From NCBI RefSeq assembly GCF_023955655.1, contig NZ_JAMXHT010000002.1, forward strand, positions 434,001 to 498,000: DNA of 64,000 nucleotides. The letters run 5' to 3'. How positions within the stretch are numbered: position 1 is the stretch's first letter; every line of letters begins with the position of its first letter. Shown piece after piece: positions 25,565 through 33,690 of the stretch. Position numbers and translations under genes: made by a program. The notes under the pieces are model-generated. The model did not search any database and was not told the origin of the DNA. It saw only the letters and a list, made by a program, of their open reading frames with translations. Origin of the DNA: Ralstonia soli (GTDB taxonomy: Bacteria; Pseudomonadota; Gammaproteobacteria; Burkholderiales; Burkholderiaceae).

Positions 25565-26826
25565 AATCGAACCCGCAACGCTGGCTGGGTGTCGTCGTAC
25601 TGTTTCTGGTTGTCGCCATCTCGTATATCGACCGCATCAACATTGCGGTGCTGATCACGCAACACGATTTTCTGCAGCATGTGGGCCTCGCCGCCAACGA
25701 CCGCAGCAGCCAGGGGCTGCTGGCCACGGCGTTCATGGTCGGCTATGGCTTTTCCGCCATCGTGTTCACCCCGTTCTGTGCCGCGCTCTTTGGTGTGCGT
25801 CGCAGCCTGATCTATGGCCTGGCGCTGTGGGGCGGCATCACCATGATCTCGCCCTGGTTCAACGGCTACGGCGAGTTGCTGCTGTCGCGCTTCATCCTGG
25901 GCTTTGCCGAGGGGCCGCTGTTCTCGCTGGGCGCGTCGTATATCAAGGCGCATTTCGACAGCCGGGAAAGCGGCAAGCCAAACGCCATCTTCAACATGGG
26001 CACGGGTGTCGGCCTGGCCGTGGGTTATCCGCTGGTCGGGTACGCCATTGCCAGCGTCGATTGGGAGGCGTCATTCCACCTGCTGGGTCTGCTCAATCTG
26101 CTGTTGGGTATTCCGCTGGTGCTGGCGTTCGTGCGCATGCCGGAACGTTATGCGGCCATGCCGAAGCCCGAGTCTGTGCCGGCAGCGTTGACGACCGTGC
26201 GGGAGATGTTCCGCGGCGCTTTCCATACGCGCCATATCTTCACCATGACGGTGCTGACGGCGGCCTTCCTGTCGTACCTGTGGGGCAGCAGCAACTGGTT
26301 GCCGACATACCTCAAGGAAGCGCGTGGATTTTCGCTGCGCGAGATGGGCTGGATGGCTTCGATGCCGCAGTACGCAACCGTGCTGGGGGTGGTGCTGGGC
26401 GGTCTGCTGCTGGATATCCTCCCGCGCCGCCGCATTCCGCTGATTTTCGTACTGGGTAGCGTGGGCGTGGCCGTGGCGGTGTTGCTGGCCATCAACAGCA
26501 CCGATCGCTACGCCGCCGCTTACTGGCTGACGGCCGCCAGCCTGTGCTGGGGCCTGCAGAGCCCGGCGATTCCGAGCACCGTTCAATACAACGCGGCACC
26601 CGAGCATGTGGCTTGCGCGTTTGGCGTGACCAACGGGGTGGGTAGCCTGGTGGCGGGTTTCATGCCGGCCATCATGGGGGTCGTCATCGCGATGGGAACG
26701 GGCGGCGGTCTGGCCGCTGGCTTCGGCAGCCTGGTGGGTACGCAGTTGGTCGTGCTGTTGTGCGGCCTGGCCCTGTTGCGCAACGGCGCAACCGCAGGGC
26801 AAGCCGTTCCCGGCGGGGCGCATTGA
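25561..26826 (+). CDS. MFS transporter, anion:cation symporter-like
   Basis: A 421-aa, 12-helix major facilitator. The N-terminal VAISYIDRINIAVL matches the YxDRxN motif of the anion:cation symporter (ACS) subfamily, which takes up organic and aromatic acids. GFAEGPLFSLGASYIKAHF covers the helix 4-5 region and VRMPERY the central loop. The frame is open upstream, but ATG 25561 is the first that gives a sensible cytoplasmic start. The location in the operon makes it the likely importer of the pathway substrate, probably a carboxylate. Confidence 0.9.
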   Translation: MKSNPQRWLGVVVLFLVVAISYIDRINIAVLITQHDFLQHVGLAANDRSSQGLLATAFMVGYGFSAIVFTPFCAALFGVRRSLIYGLALWGGITMISPWFNGYGELLLSRFILGFAEGPLFSLGASYIKAHFDSRESGKPNAIFNMGTGVGLAVGYPLVGYAIASVDWEASFHLLGLLNLLLGIPLVLAFVRMPERYAAMPKPESVPAALTTVREMFRGAFHTRHIFTMTVLTAAFLSYLWGSSNWLPTYLKEARGFSLREMGWMASMPQYATVLGVVLGGLLLDILPRRRIPLIFVLGSVGVAVAVLLAINSTDRYAAAYWLTAASLCWGLQSPAIPSTVQYNAAPEHVACAFGVTNGVGSLVAGFMPAIMGVVIAMGTGGGLAAGFGSLVGTQLVVLLCGLALLRNGATAGQAVPGGAH

Positions 26827-26938
26827 TCGCCGCGGGCAGATTTGCAGGCGCGAATCTCAAGCAGCGCGCGTAGCCCCTCAATGAATCACAGTCGCCGCTG
26901 GCCACCCGAGGCCGGTCGGCGCAAAGCAGGAGATGAAG

Positions 26939-27901
26939 ATGAATACCATTCGGGGCATCGACGAGATCGTCTATGGTGCCGACGACCTTGCCGCCTGCAA
27001 GCAGTTCTTCCTGGATTGGGGCCTTGCGCTGCAATCGGAAGATGCAGACGGCCTGCTGTTCGAAACGCTCAACGGCTGCCGCGTGCGCGTCAAGCACAGC
27101 GACGACGCCACGCTGCCGCCCGCCATGGAAGCCGGCCCGACACTGCGTGAGGTGATCTGGGGCGCAGATTCCCAAGCCGTGCTCGACCGCCTGGCCGACA
27201 CGCTGGCTGACCAGCCCGGCTACGTCAATGCCGACGGCCGCGTGGGCTGCATCGACCCGAACGGCCTGGCCGTGCGCGTGCAGCTGACCGCCAAGCGCGA
27301 CGTCGACGTGCAGTGCGCCGCCATGAACACCTGGACCGACAAGCCGCGCCGCAATCAGCCCAGCCCGATCTACGAACGCGCCACGCCCATCGAAGTGGGC
27401 CACGTGGTGTTCTTCGTGAAGGACGTGGTGGCTACGGAGCGCTTCTATACCGAGAAGCTCGGCTTCGTGCCGTCTGACCACTATCCGGGGCGCGGCGCCT
27501 TCCTGCGCTGCGAACCCGAAGGCGGCCATCACGACCTGTTCCTGCTGCAAACCCCGCAGCCCAAGAGCGGGCTCAACCACGTGGCCTTTACGGTGCGCGA
27601 TATCCACGAAGTGTTCGGCGGCGGCATGCATGTGTCGCGCTGCGGCTGGGATACGCAACTGGGCCCGGGCCGTCACCCGATCTCGTCGGCGTATTTCTGG
27701 TACTTCAAGAACCCCGCCGGCGGGCTGATCGAGTACTACGCCGACGAAGACCAGCTCGACGCCGACTGGCAGCCGCGCGATTTCGAACCCGGCCCGACCG
27801 TGTTTGCCGAATGGGCCATCGATGGCGGCATCGACGGCAACACGCGCCGGCAGAAGAACGTCAGTGGGCCGGAAGGCAAGTTCCTGACGGAAAAGCGCTG
27901 A
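26939..27901 (+). CDS. Two-domain VOC protein, extradiol-dioxygenase type
   Basis: A 320-aa protein with two vicinal-oxygen-chelate domains. The N-terminal one (MNTIRGIDEIVYGADDLAACKQFF) is probably structural. The C-terminal one carries metal ligands in the family positions: His in EVGHVVFFVKDV, His in GLNHVAFTVRD and Glu in GGLIEYYADEDQ. This arrangement is that of type I extradiol dioxygenases, which cleave catechol-like rings with Fe(II). Glyoxalase-like isomerases share the fold, so ring cleavage is likely but not certain. The start ATG at 26939 is chosen because AGGAG abuts ATG 26933 with no spacer and sits 6 bases before 26939. Confidence 0.82.
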   Translation: MNTIRGIDEIVYGADDLAACKQFFLDWGLALQSEDADGLLFETLNGCRVRVKHSDDATLPPAMEAGPTLREVIWGADSQAVLDRLADTLADQPGYVNADGRVGCIDPNGLAVRVQLTAKRDVDVQCAAMNTWTDKPRRNQPSPIYERATPIEVGHVVFFVKDVVATERFYTEKLGFVPSDHYPGRGAFLRCEPEGGHHDLFLLQTPQPKSGLNHVAFTVRDIHEVFGGGMHVSRCGWDTQLGPGRHPISSAYFWYFKNPAGGLIEYYADEDQLDADWQPRDFEPGPTVFAEWAIDGGIDGNTRRQKNVSGPEGKFLTEKR

Positions 27902-27922
27902 ACCGAAGCTGAGAGACGTGCC

Positions 27923-28879
27923 ATGAGTACCAATCCCTTCCTCACCCTGCGCGTGCATGCGATGCGCTACGAAGCCCAGGGCATCGTGAGCGTGGAGCTG
28001 CGCGATGTCGACGGCAAGACGCTGCCGGAATACGCTCCGGGCGCGCACATCGAGCTGCACCTCGGCAATGGCCTGGTGCGCAGTTACTCGCTGTGTGGCG
28101 CGCCAGAGGTGCGAGATCGCTACGTGGTCGGCGTGCTGAACGATCGCAACAGCCGTGGCGGCTCGCGCTACGTGCACGAGCAACTGCGCGTGGGTTCGAC
28201 GCTCAAGATCGGCGGCCCGCGCAACCACTTTGCGCTGGATGAAAGCGCGCCGCGCACGGTGCTGGTGGCCGGCGGTATCGGCGTGACGCCCATCGTCTGC
28301 ATGGCGCGTCGTCTGGCGGAGCAGGGCAAGACGTTCTCGATGCTGTACTGCGCGCGCTCGCGTGCCGAGGCCGCCTTTGCCGATGAACTGGCTGCGCATG
28401 GCGATGCGGTGCGCTTTCACTTTGATGCCGATGCCGGCGGCCCGCCCGATCTGCAGGCGCTGCTTGCGGGGCATCCGGCCGACACGCACTTCTATTGCTG
28501 CGGCCCCGGCCCGATGCTGCGCGCCTTCGAGGCCGCATGCGAGGCGCTCGGCTACACCAACGTCCATATCGAACGTTTTGCGGCCGACCCTGGCGTGGAG
28601 TCGGTGCAGGACGGCGAATACCAGGTCAAGCTCGCACGCACTGGCTCGGAGCTGTGCGTGCCGCCAGGCAAATCGCTGCTGGATGCGCTGCTCGAGATTG
28701 GCGTGGAAGTCGAGCACAGCTGCAAGGAAGGCGTGTGCGGCTCGTGCGAAACCCGCGTGCTGGAAGGCGAACCGGACCACCGCGACAGCGTGCTGTCCAA
28801 GAGCGAGCGCGAGTCGAACCAGACGATGATGGTTTGCGTCTCGGGCTGCAAGGGCAAGCGCCTGGTGATTGACCTTTAA
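27923..28879 (+). CDS. VanB-type oxygenase reductase (FMN/NAD + plant-type [2Fe-2S])
   Basis: A 318-aa electron-transfer reductase of the phthalate-dioxygenase reductase/VanB type. The flavin part (RSYSLCGAPE, residues about 50-60) is followed by the NAD site (LVAGGIGVTPIVCMA, then FYCCGPGPML). A C-terminal ferredoxin domain has the ligand cysteines SCKEGVCGSC and a fourth Cys in MMVCVSG. It passes electrons from NADH to the Rieske oxygenase encoded at 16449. Both ends of the cluster carrying the two halves of one enzyme indicates a single regulated pathway. A terminator follows at 28885. Confidence 0.93.
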   Translation: MSTNPFLTLRVHAMRYEAQGIVSVELRDVDGKTLPEYAPGAHIELHLGNGLVRSYSLCGAPEVRDRYVVGVLNDRNSRGGSRYVHEQLRVGSTLKIGGPRNHFALDESAPRTVLVAGGIGVTPIVCMARRLAEQGKTFSMLYCARSRAEAAFADELAAHGDAVRFHFDADAGGPPDLQALLAGHPADTHFYCCGPGPMLRAFEAACEALGYTNVHIERFAADPGVESVQDGEYQVKLARTGSELCVPPGKSLLDALLEIGVEVEHSCKEGVCGSCETRVLEGEPDHRDSVLSKSERESNQTMMVCVSGCKGKRLVIDL

Positions 28880-28884
28880 GGATT

Positions 28885-28919
28885 GGCGCGCCGGCCTGAC
28901 CAGCCGCGCGTTCTTTTTT
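28885..28919 (+). terminator. Rho-independent terminator of the catabolic operon
   Basis: A GC-rich hairpin (GCGCGCCGGC pairing with GCCGCGCG with one bulge, 7-base loop) is followed by TTCTTTTTTG. It lies just after the reductase stop at 28879, which marks the end of the main operon and separates the porin as its own transcript. Confidence 0.75.
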
Positions 28920-28942
28920 GCGTGCAGTTATTTTTTAAACAC

Positions 28943-28960
28943 CGTTTCGTATACGAAACG
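28943..28960. promoter_or_regulatory. Perfect 18-bp palindrome, probable IclR operator of the porin
   Basis: CGTTTCGTATACGAAACG is a perfect inverted repeat in the 158-base space between the terminator and the porin. It is AT-rich at its centre and overlaps a TATACG that could serve as -10. A degenerate copy lies before the operon at 16034. The same IclR protein (19771) could therefore control both transcripts. Confidence 0.7.
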
Positions 28961-29037
28961 CGCACAACCAGCCCGTCCATCAAGGCGGCGATAACAACTG
29001 GCGGGGCGGATACCTTGGCCAGCGGAGGAAGCAGCAA

Positions 29038-30147
29038 ATGAAGACAACCCTGTTCGCCGTTGCGGCGATGACTTTGGCGACGGCGTCCACCATGGCTGCC
29101 GCGCAGAGCAACGTGACGCTGTACGGCAGCATCGATGAAGGCGTGGCCTACATCAACAGCCTCAAGAGCGGCGCAAACAGCGGCTCCGCCCTGCGCATGG
29201 ACCCGGGCACGATGCAGCCGGACCGCTTCGGCCTGCGTGGTTCGGAAGACCTGGGCGGCGGCACGCAAGCCATCTTTCAGCTGGAATCGGGCTTCCTGGG
29301 CGACACCGGCAACAGCGTGGTGTCGGGCAAGCTGTTCAACCGCGCCGCGTGGGTCGGCCTGACGAACGATCGTCTGGGCAACATCCAGCTCGGCCACCAG
29401 GCGGACTTCATGTTCGATTACCTCGGCCGCCTGAGCAACGGCTTCCAGCTCACCAACTTCTACCTGTTCCACCCGGGCAACTTCGACAACCTGGCCAACC
29501 AGTTCCAGATCGACAACGCTGTGCGCTACGTCTCGCCGGTCTTCGGCGGGCTGCAACTGGGCGGTATGTACGGTTTTGGCGAGGTGCCGGGTTCGCCGTC
29601 CAAGAGCCGCAGCTACAGCCTGGGCGCGTACTACACCAACGGCGGTTTCCGCGCGGCTGCGGCGTACACGGCATCGAATGACCGTGCGCTCGACATCGCC
29701 GGCCGTCTGGGCATCACCAACACGCTGGGCACGACGCTGGTGCCGGGCGTGATGACGCCGATGAGCTCGGTCAAGTCGTTCGGCGCTGGCACGCTGTACC
29801 AATTCAGCGGCCTGCCGGTGCAGATCAATGCCGTCTATACGCAGACGCGCATCACGCTGGGCGGCGCCAATGCCCGCGCGCAGAACGTCGACCTGGGTAC
29901 GGCATGGCACTACAGCGCGGCCAACACGCTCAACGTGGGCTATGGCTTCAGCAAGTACGAAGGCGCGCGCTGGAACATGCTCAACGTGGGCAACGTGTAC
30001 GCGTTCTCCAAGCGCACGCAGGTGTATCTGCAGGGAACGTATCAGCGCGCATCGGGCGATGCGCCGTCGGCGGCCATCAACGGTGTGGGCGTGTCGGCCA
30101 ACCGTAGCCAGATCGTTGTCAGCACCGGGGTGCACCACTCGTTCTGA
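29038..30147 (+). CDS. General porin (Burkholderia-type OmpC-like)
   Basis: A 369-aa outer-membrane porin. It has a signal peptide (MKTTLFAVAAMTLATASTMAAA), first barrel strand SNVTLYGSIDEGVAYINS, the family motif GSEDLGGGTQAIFQLESGF, AWVGLTNDRLGNIQLGHQ, and the final GVHHSF with the terminal Phe. It belongs to the Burkholderiaceae porin family of trimeric diffusion channels, many of which are associated with aromatic-acid catabolic clusters. It is controlled from a separate promoter carrying the palindrome at 28943. A bidirectional terminator follows. Confidence 0.93.
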   Translation: MKTTLFAVAAMTLATASTMAAAQSNVTLYGSIDEGVAYINSLKSGANSGSALRMDPGTMQPDRFGLRGSEDLGGGTQAIFQLESGFLGDTGNSVVSGKLFNRAAWVGLTNDRLGNIQLGHQADFMFDYLGRLSNGFQLTNFYLFHPGNFDNLANQFQIDNAVRYVSPVFGGLQLGGMYGFGEVPGSPSKSRSYSLGAYYTNGGFRAAAAYTASNDRALDIAGRLGITNTLGTTLVPGVMTPMSSVKSFGAGTLYQFSGLPVQINAVYTQTRITLGGANARAQNVDLGTAWHYSAANTLNVGYGFSKYEGARWNMLNVGNVYAFSKRTQVYLQGTYQRASGDAPSAAINGVGVSANRSQIVVSTGVHHSF

Positions 30148-30169
30148 CACCCTGATGCACTGACCAACG

Positions 30170-30207
30170 AACGCGGCGTCGCCGGAGAAATCTGGCGACG
30201 CCGCGTT
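30170..30207. terminator. Bidirectional terminator between porin and dehydrogenase
   Basis: AACGCGGCGTCGCC and GGCGACGCCGCGTT form a perfect 14-bp stem with a 10-base loop (30184-30193). A TTGCCTTT follows on the plus side, and the convergent gene at 30221 ends just beyond. The near-perfect symmetry suits termination in both directions, though the T-tracts are short. Confidence 0.75.
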
Positions 30208-30220
30208 TGCCTTTGTGCGA

Positions 30221-31099
30221 TCAGGCGACGGTGTGATTCGCCATCAGTTCGAGCGCGCGCACCATGGCCGAGTGGTCCCACGCCTTGCCGCCGTTGGCCG
30301 CGCACACGCTGAAGAGCTGCTGCGCGCCGGCCGTGTTCGGCAGGGCAACGCCGAGCTTGCGTGCGCCTTCCAGGGCCAGGTTCAAGTCCTTCTGGTGCAG
30401 CTCGATGCGGAAACCCGGATCGAACGTGCGCTTGATCATGCGCTCACCATGCACTTCCAGAATGCGTGACGAGGCAAAGCCGCCCATCAGCGCTTCGCGT
30501 ACGCGCGCCGGATCGGCGCCGGCCTTGGATGCAAACAGCAGCGCTTCGCCGACTGCCTCGATGGTCAGCGCCACGATGATCTGATTCGCCACCTTGCAGG
30601 TCTGCCCGGCCCCGGATTCGCCCACATGGGTGACGTTCTTGCCCATCAGCGCGAACAGCGGCTTGGCGCGTTCGAACGCTGCTTCCTTGCCACCGACCAT
30701 GATCGTGAGCGTGGCATCGCGCGCGCCGACTTCGCCGCCGGAAACGGGCGCATCCAGGTAATCGGCGCCGAGTGCTTCGATGCGCTTGGCAAAGGCCTGG
30801 GTTTCGATGGGTGAGATCGAGCTCATGTCGATGAACAGCTTGCCGGCCGACAGGCCCTGCGCAACGCCGTCTTCACCGAACAGCACGTTGGCCACGTCCG
30901 CCGTGTCCGGCACCATGGCGATGACGATGTCGGCCGCCTGCGCCACGGCGGCTGAATTGGCGACGACGGTGGCGCGTGCGCGCAGATCCTCAGGCACGGA
31001 ATGCTTGCCGCTGACGATCAGGGTGTGCTCGCCCTTGAGGAGGTTGCGGGCCATATGGGCGCCCATGATGCCCAGGCCGATGAATCCGATGGTTGCCAT
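30221..31099 (-). CDS. 2-hydroxy-3-oxopropionate reductase / 3-hydroxyisobutyrate dehydrogenase family
   Basis: A 292-aa beta-hydroxyacid dehydrogenase. It shows the nucleotide loop GFIGLGIMGAHMARNLL, substrate-binding DAPVSGGEVGARDATLTIMVGG, and the catalytic Lys in CKVANQII with the helix LEVHGERMIKRTF. It most resembles the tartronate semialdehyde reductase (GlxR/GarR) branch, which reduces 2-hydroxy-3-oxopropionate to glycerate. The start ATG at 31099 was chosen because upstream in-frame residues are not protein-like. Convergent with the porin, it may process a C3 product of the upstream pathway, or simply be an unrelated neighbour. Confidence 0.9.
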   Translation of the reverse strand: MATIGFIGLGIMGAHMARNLLKGEHTLIVSGKHSVPEDLRARATVVANSAAVAQAADIVIAMVPDTADVANVLFGEDGVAQGLSAGKLFIDMSSISPIETQAFAKRIEALGADYLDAPVSGGEVGARDATLTIMVGGKEAAFERAKPLFALMGKNVTHVGESGAGQTCKVANQIIVALTIEAVGEALLFASKAGADPARVREALMGGFASSRILEVHGERMIKRTFDPGFRIELHQKDLNLALEGARKLGVALPNTAGAQQLFSVCAANGGKAWDHSAMVRALELMANHTVA

Positions 31100-31401
31100 G
31101 ATGGTTTTCCGAAGGCTTGTCTGTTTGAGTGTGAAAGGGGAGATGCCGTCACGCCGCAGCGCTTGTGACAAGCGTAGATCAGATACCCCGGCGCAGGCTA
31201 GTCGGTCGCCGCGCTGTGCGCTCGAGCATGCTTTGGACCGGCACCGTACGGGTTTCTGCGGCGCGCGATGCCCATCCGGAAACCAGGTCCGGAAATAAGC
31301 GCCAAGAAGCGTCATTGTTCGCGCAATGGTTTTGCGCGGCCCCTTCATAGACTGAAGCCGTGCCGATCAGAGCGATCGGGAAGGTAGGGATGGGAGGGGA
31401 T

Positions 31402-31524
31402 ATGTCCACCACGGCAGCCAGTTGGATCGTCGTCCTGACATGCGCGTACATGGAGTACAGCACGTGGCGGGGCATGAGCGTCTACCGCCGCACGGTCGGC
31501 TACGAGAGCGTGGTGTGGTGCTAA
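31402..31524 (+). CDS. Possible 40-aa small membrane-like protein
   Basis: The 436 bases between 31100 and 31535 contain one short frame with a strong ribosome site (GGGAGGGGAT). It starts MSTTAASWIVVLTCAYMEY and ends VVWC. The first half is hydrophobic enough to be one short membrane helix. A start at 31390 is also in frame. Nothing is known of the product. I see nothing else in 31100-31389. Confidence 0.35.
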   Translation: MSTTAASWIVVLTCAYMEYSTWRGMSVYRRTVGYESVVWC

Positions 31525-31535
31525 GTCGTGCCGCC

Positions 31536-32060
31536 CTAGTGCGCTGCGGGCACCGCAGGCTTGGGCAGCAACCTCCGGATGAGATCGCCATGTGCAGAAT
31601 GACTTGCCAGCAGCACGCCGCCGTCAGCGAGTTCGAATTCGCTGAACTCAAACCCCGGCGCGACCGTGCAGCCGACCAACGAATAGCCGTGCCCGCCGGC
31701 CACGCGTTCGGCGGCAAACCACCGGCCTGCCGGCACCACCGCCTGGTACACCGTCATCTCGTCGTCGGCCGCATGGCCCAGGCGATGCGTGCGCACCGTA
31801 CCGTCGTTTTCCAACACATGCACATTGAGTGAGTCGCCTGCATGGAAGTGCCACAACTCGTCCGATTGGATCCGATGCCAGGCGGAATATGCGTCATCCG
31901 CCAGGAGGTAATAGATGGCGGTGGCAGCCGCACGTTCGACGGCAGGGATGCCGCGTTGGACGCGTTCCTCACTGCGATAGGTTTCGCGATAGAAGCCGCC
32001 TTCCGGATGCGGTTCGAGACCGAGGCGGTGGATGAGGCGCAGGGCGGCAGCGGTGGGCAT
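31536..32060 (-). CDS. DUF985 (cupin-5) family protein
   Basis: A 174-aa single-cupin protein. The family pattern is clear: MPTAAALRLIHRLGLEPHPEGGFYRETYRS at the start, then AIYYLLADDAYSAWHRIQSDELWHFHAGD (metal His and Glu positions) and the C-terminal VGCTVAPGFEFSEFEL. These proteins are widespread and soluble, with a metal-bound cupin pocket and no agreed reaction. Start ATG 32060 removes an unlikely 52-residue extension. It is a stand-alone gene. The intergenic DNA to 32247 shows no gene. Confidence 0.88.
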   Translation of the reverse strand: MPTAAALRLIHRLGLEPHPEGGFYRETYRSEERVQRGIPAVERAAATAIYYLLADDAYSAWHRIQSDELWHFHAGDSLNVHVLENDGTVRTHRLGHAADDEMTVYQAVVPAGRWFAAERVAGGHGYSLVGCTVAPGFEFSEFELADGGVLLASHSAHGDLIRRLLPKPAVPAAH

Positions 32061-32246
32061 GACAAGGCTCGGCTTTTCTGAAGGCGATAGGTCAAGCTCA
32101 GTATTGCAGAAGACACGCGGCGTACCGGTTTTGTTGGGCGGCCGCATCGTGCAGCGTTGCCTTTCCGCGTGAGTCCATGCATTGTGGGGGCCGCGCCTGA
32201 CGGGGCGCATGATCACACAAGACCAGACTCACACCGGGGAGCCACC

Positions 32247-32819
32247 ATGTCCGAAGGATTCCACGTGCACGGCGCGCACGATCACGTGCTGGAGCACGCC
32301 GCGGAAAGCGGCCACGCCGACAGCTTTGCCGGCCGCATCGCCGTCATGACGGCCATTCTTTCCACGGCCGGCGCCATCTTCGGCTACCAGGGCGGTGCCA
32401 CGCAGAACGCCGCGCTGCTCGCCAAGAACGAAGCCGCCATCCACAAGACGGAAGCTGCCAACCGCTGGGCCTACTACCAAGCCAAGGGGCAGAAGCAGGC
32501 GATTGCTGAGCTGACCGCCCAGTTGCCCGGCACCGATCAGGCGGCCGCCAAGCGCGATGCCCAGCGCTACGCCACCGAAAAGGAGGACATCCGCCGCCAG
32601 GCCGAAGACCAGGAGCGCCAGGCCAAGGAAGCCGATGACGCCAGCGAACTGGCCGTGCACCACCACCACCGGTGGGCGCAGGCGGTGGTAGCCATCCAGG
32701 TGTCGATTGCGCTGGCGGCCATTACGCTGCTGTCGCGGCGGCGCTGGCTGCAGGCGCTTTCGTACGGCGTGGGCGCGGTCGGGGGCGTATTGGCTGTGCT
32801 CGCAATGCTGCATATCTGA
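32247..32819 (+). CDS. DUF4337-like membrane protein with coiled coil
   Basis: A 190-aa protein of the DUF4337 type. It has a His-rich N-terminus (HVHGAHDHVLEHAAESGH), a first membrane helix near residues 30-48, a long Ala/Gln/Glu-rich coiled coil (residues about 55-135, with KTEAANRWAYYQAKGQKQ), a His run (HHHH) and two membrane helices at the end. The function of the family is unknown. The His clusters could bind metal. A GGGGAG ribosome site precedes the ATG. Confidence 0.78.
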   Translation: MSEGFHVHGAHDHVLEHAAESGHADSFAGRIAVMTAILSTAGAIFGYQGGATQNAALLAKNEAAIHKTEAANRWAYYQAKGQKQAIAELTAQLPGTDQAAAKRDAQRYATEKEDIRRQAEDQERQAKEADDASELAVHHHHRWAQAVVAIQVSIALAAITLLSRRRWLQALSYGVGAVGGVLAVLAMLHI

Positions 32820-32927
32820 GTCGACACACACACGTGCATCGCCTAGCGGTTGCGCCACACCGCGCGCAGCCGCCAGAATGGCGCTCTTGCAGGGGGCGCC
32901 CGCCTCCGTGAATCTGGAGCGAACACG

Positions 32928-33647
32928 ATGACACTCGGAATACGGATGCGGCGCGCGTTGATGATCCTGGGCCTGTCGGCCAGCGCATGGGCCATGGCGG
33001 CCGGCCCGGCGGTCGAGCCAGGGGAGTACGTCTACATCCTGGGCGGCAGCGCGAGCGGCGCGCTCACCGTGAAGGGCAACAGCTTCAGCATCACCACCAT
33101 CGGAGGCAACTGCCACACGTGCGCGGTGGACGGTACGTTCCAGGGCCGCATCGGCGTGGACAAGGACGAGGGCAAGTGCCGCATCGCCGTATCGGGCGGC
33201 AACGGTGCGCTCAAGCTGGATTCATCTGCCACCGCCGACGCCTGCCGTGAGTTCTGCGGCATGCGCGCCATGTTCGACGGCGAGTACCGCCGTGCGCCGG
33301 CTGCCTGTACGGATCGCCAGCGCCAGGCGCGCGTCGGTCAGGCGCACAAGCAATACGCCGCCAAGAACTACGACGCCGCCCGCACGACGCTGCGGGCGCT
33401 GCTCTCCGAATGCGACACCTTCATGGACTGGATCGAGCGCGACAAGGCCCGAAGCGACCTGGCCGTGACGGAGTACCACCGAGGTGACAACGCGCAATGC
33501 CTGGCGGTGCTGTCCGATACCGTTGCCGTGCGCATGCAGAAAGACAACTCGAGCTTCCTGCCGCCGTGCGACGCCGACAACTACGCGTCGACCAGCAAGG
33601 CAATCCTCTACAACCAGGGCTTGTGCAAGGCGCCGGCGAAGAAGTGA
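32928..33647 (+). CDS. Exported cysteine-rich protein of unknown function
   Basis: A 239-aa protein with a signal peptide (MRRALMILGLSASAWAMAA). The mature part has about ten cysteines (GGNCHTCAVDG, GKCRIAV, ACREFCGM, AACTDRQ, LSECDT, QCLAV, PPCDADN, GLCKAP), consistent with several disulphides in the periplasm. The second half (about residues 150-235) has a helical TPR-like rhythm (QAHKQYAAKNYDAARTTLRALLSEC). It is a lysozyme-inhibitor- or adhesin-like shape, but I do not recognise a family. It is monocistronic. Confidence 0.72.
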   Translation: MTLGIRMRRALMILGLSASAWAMAAGPAVEPGEYVYILGGSASGALTVKGNSFSITTIGGNCHTCAVDGTFQGRIGVDKDEGKCRIAVSGGNGALKLDSSATADACREFCGMRAMFDGEYRRAPAACTDRQRQARVGQAHKQYAAKNYDAARTTLRALLSECDTFMDWIERDKARSDLAVTEYHRGDNAQCLAVLSDTVAVRMQKDNSSFLPPCDADNYASTSKAILYNQGLCKAPAKK

Positions 33648-33690
33648 CGATTACGGACTCCGGCAGGGTCCCATTGTTCATCTCGTTGCG

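Noticed and set aside
23899-28780. Very long minus-strand frames (684 and 698 aa) over the aldehyde dehydrogenase, transporter and reductase genes
   Set aside because: Shadows of the plus-strand genes. No ribosome sites, no recognisable motifs and composition of the shadow type.
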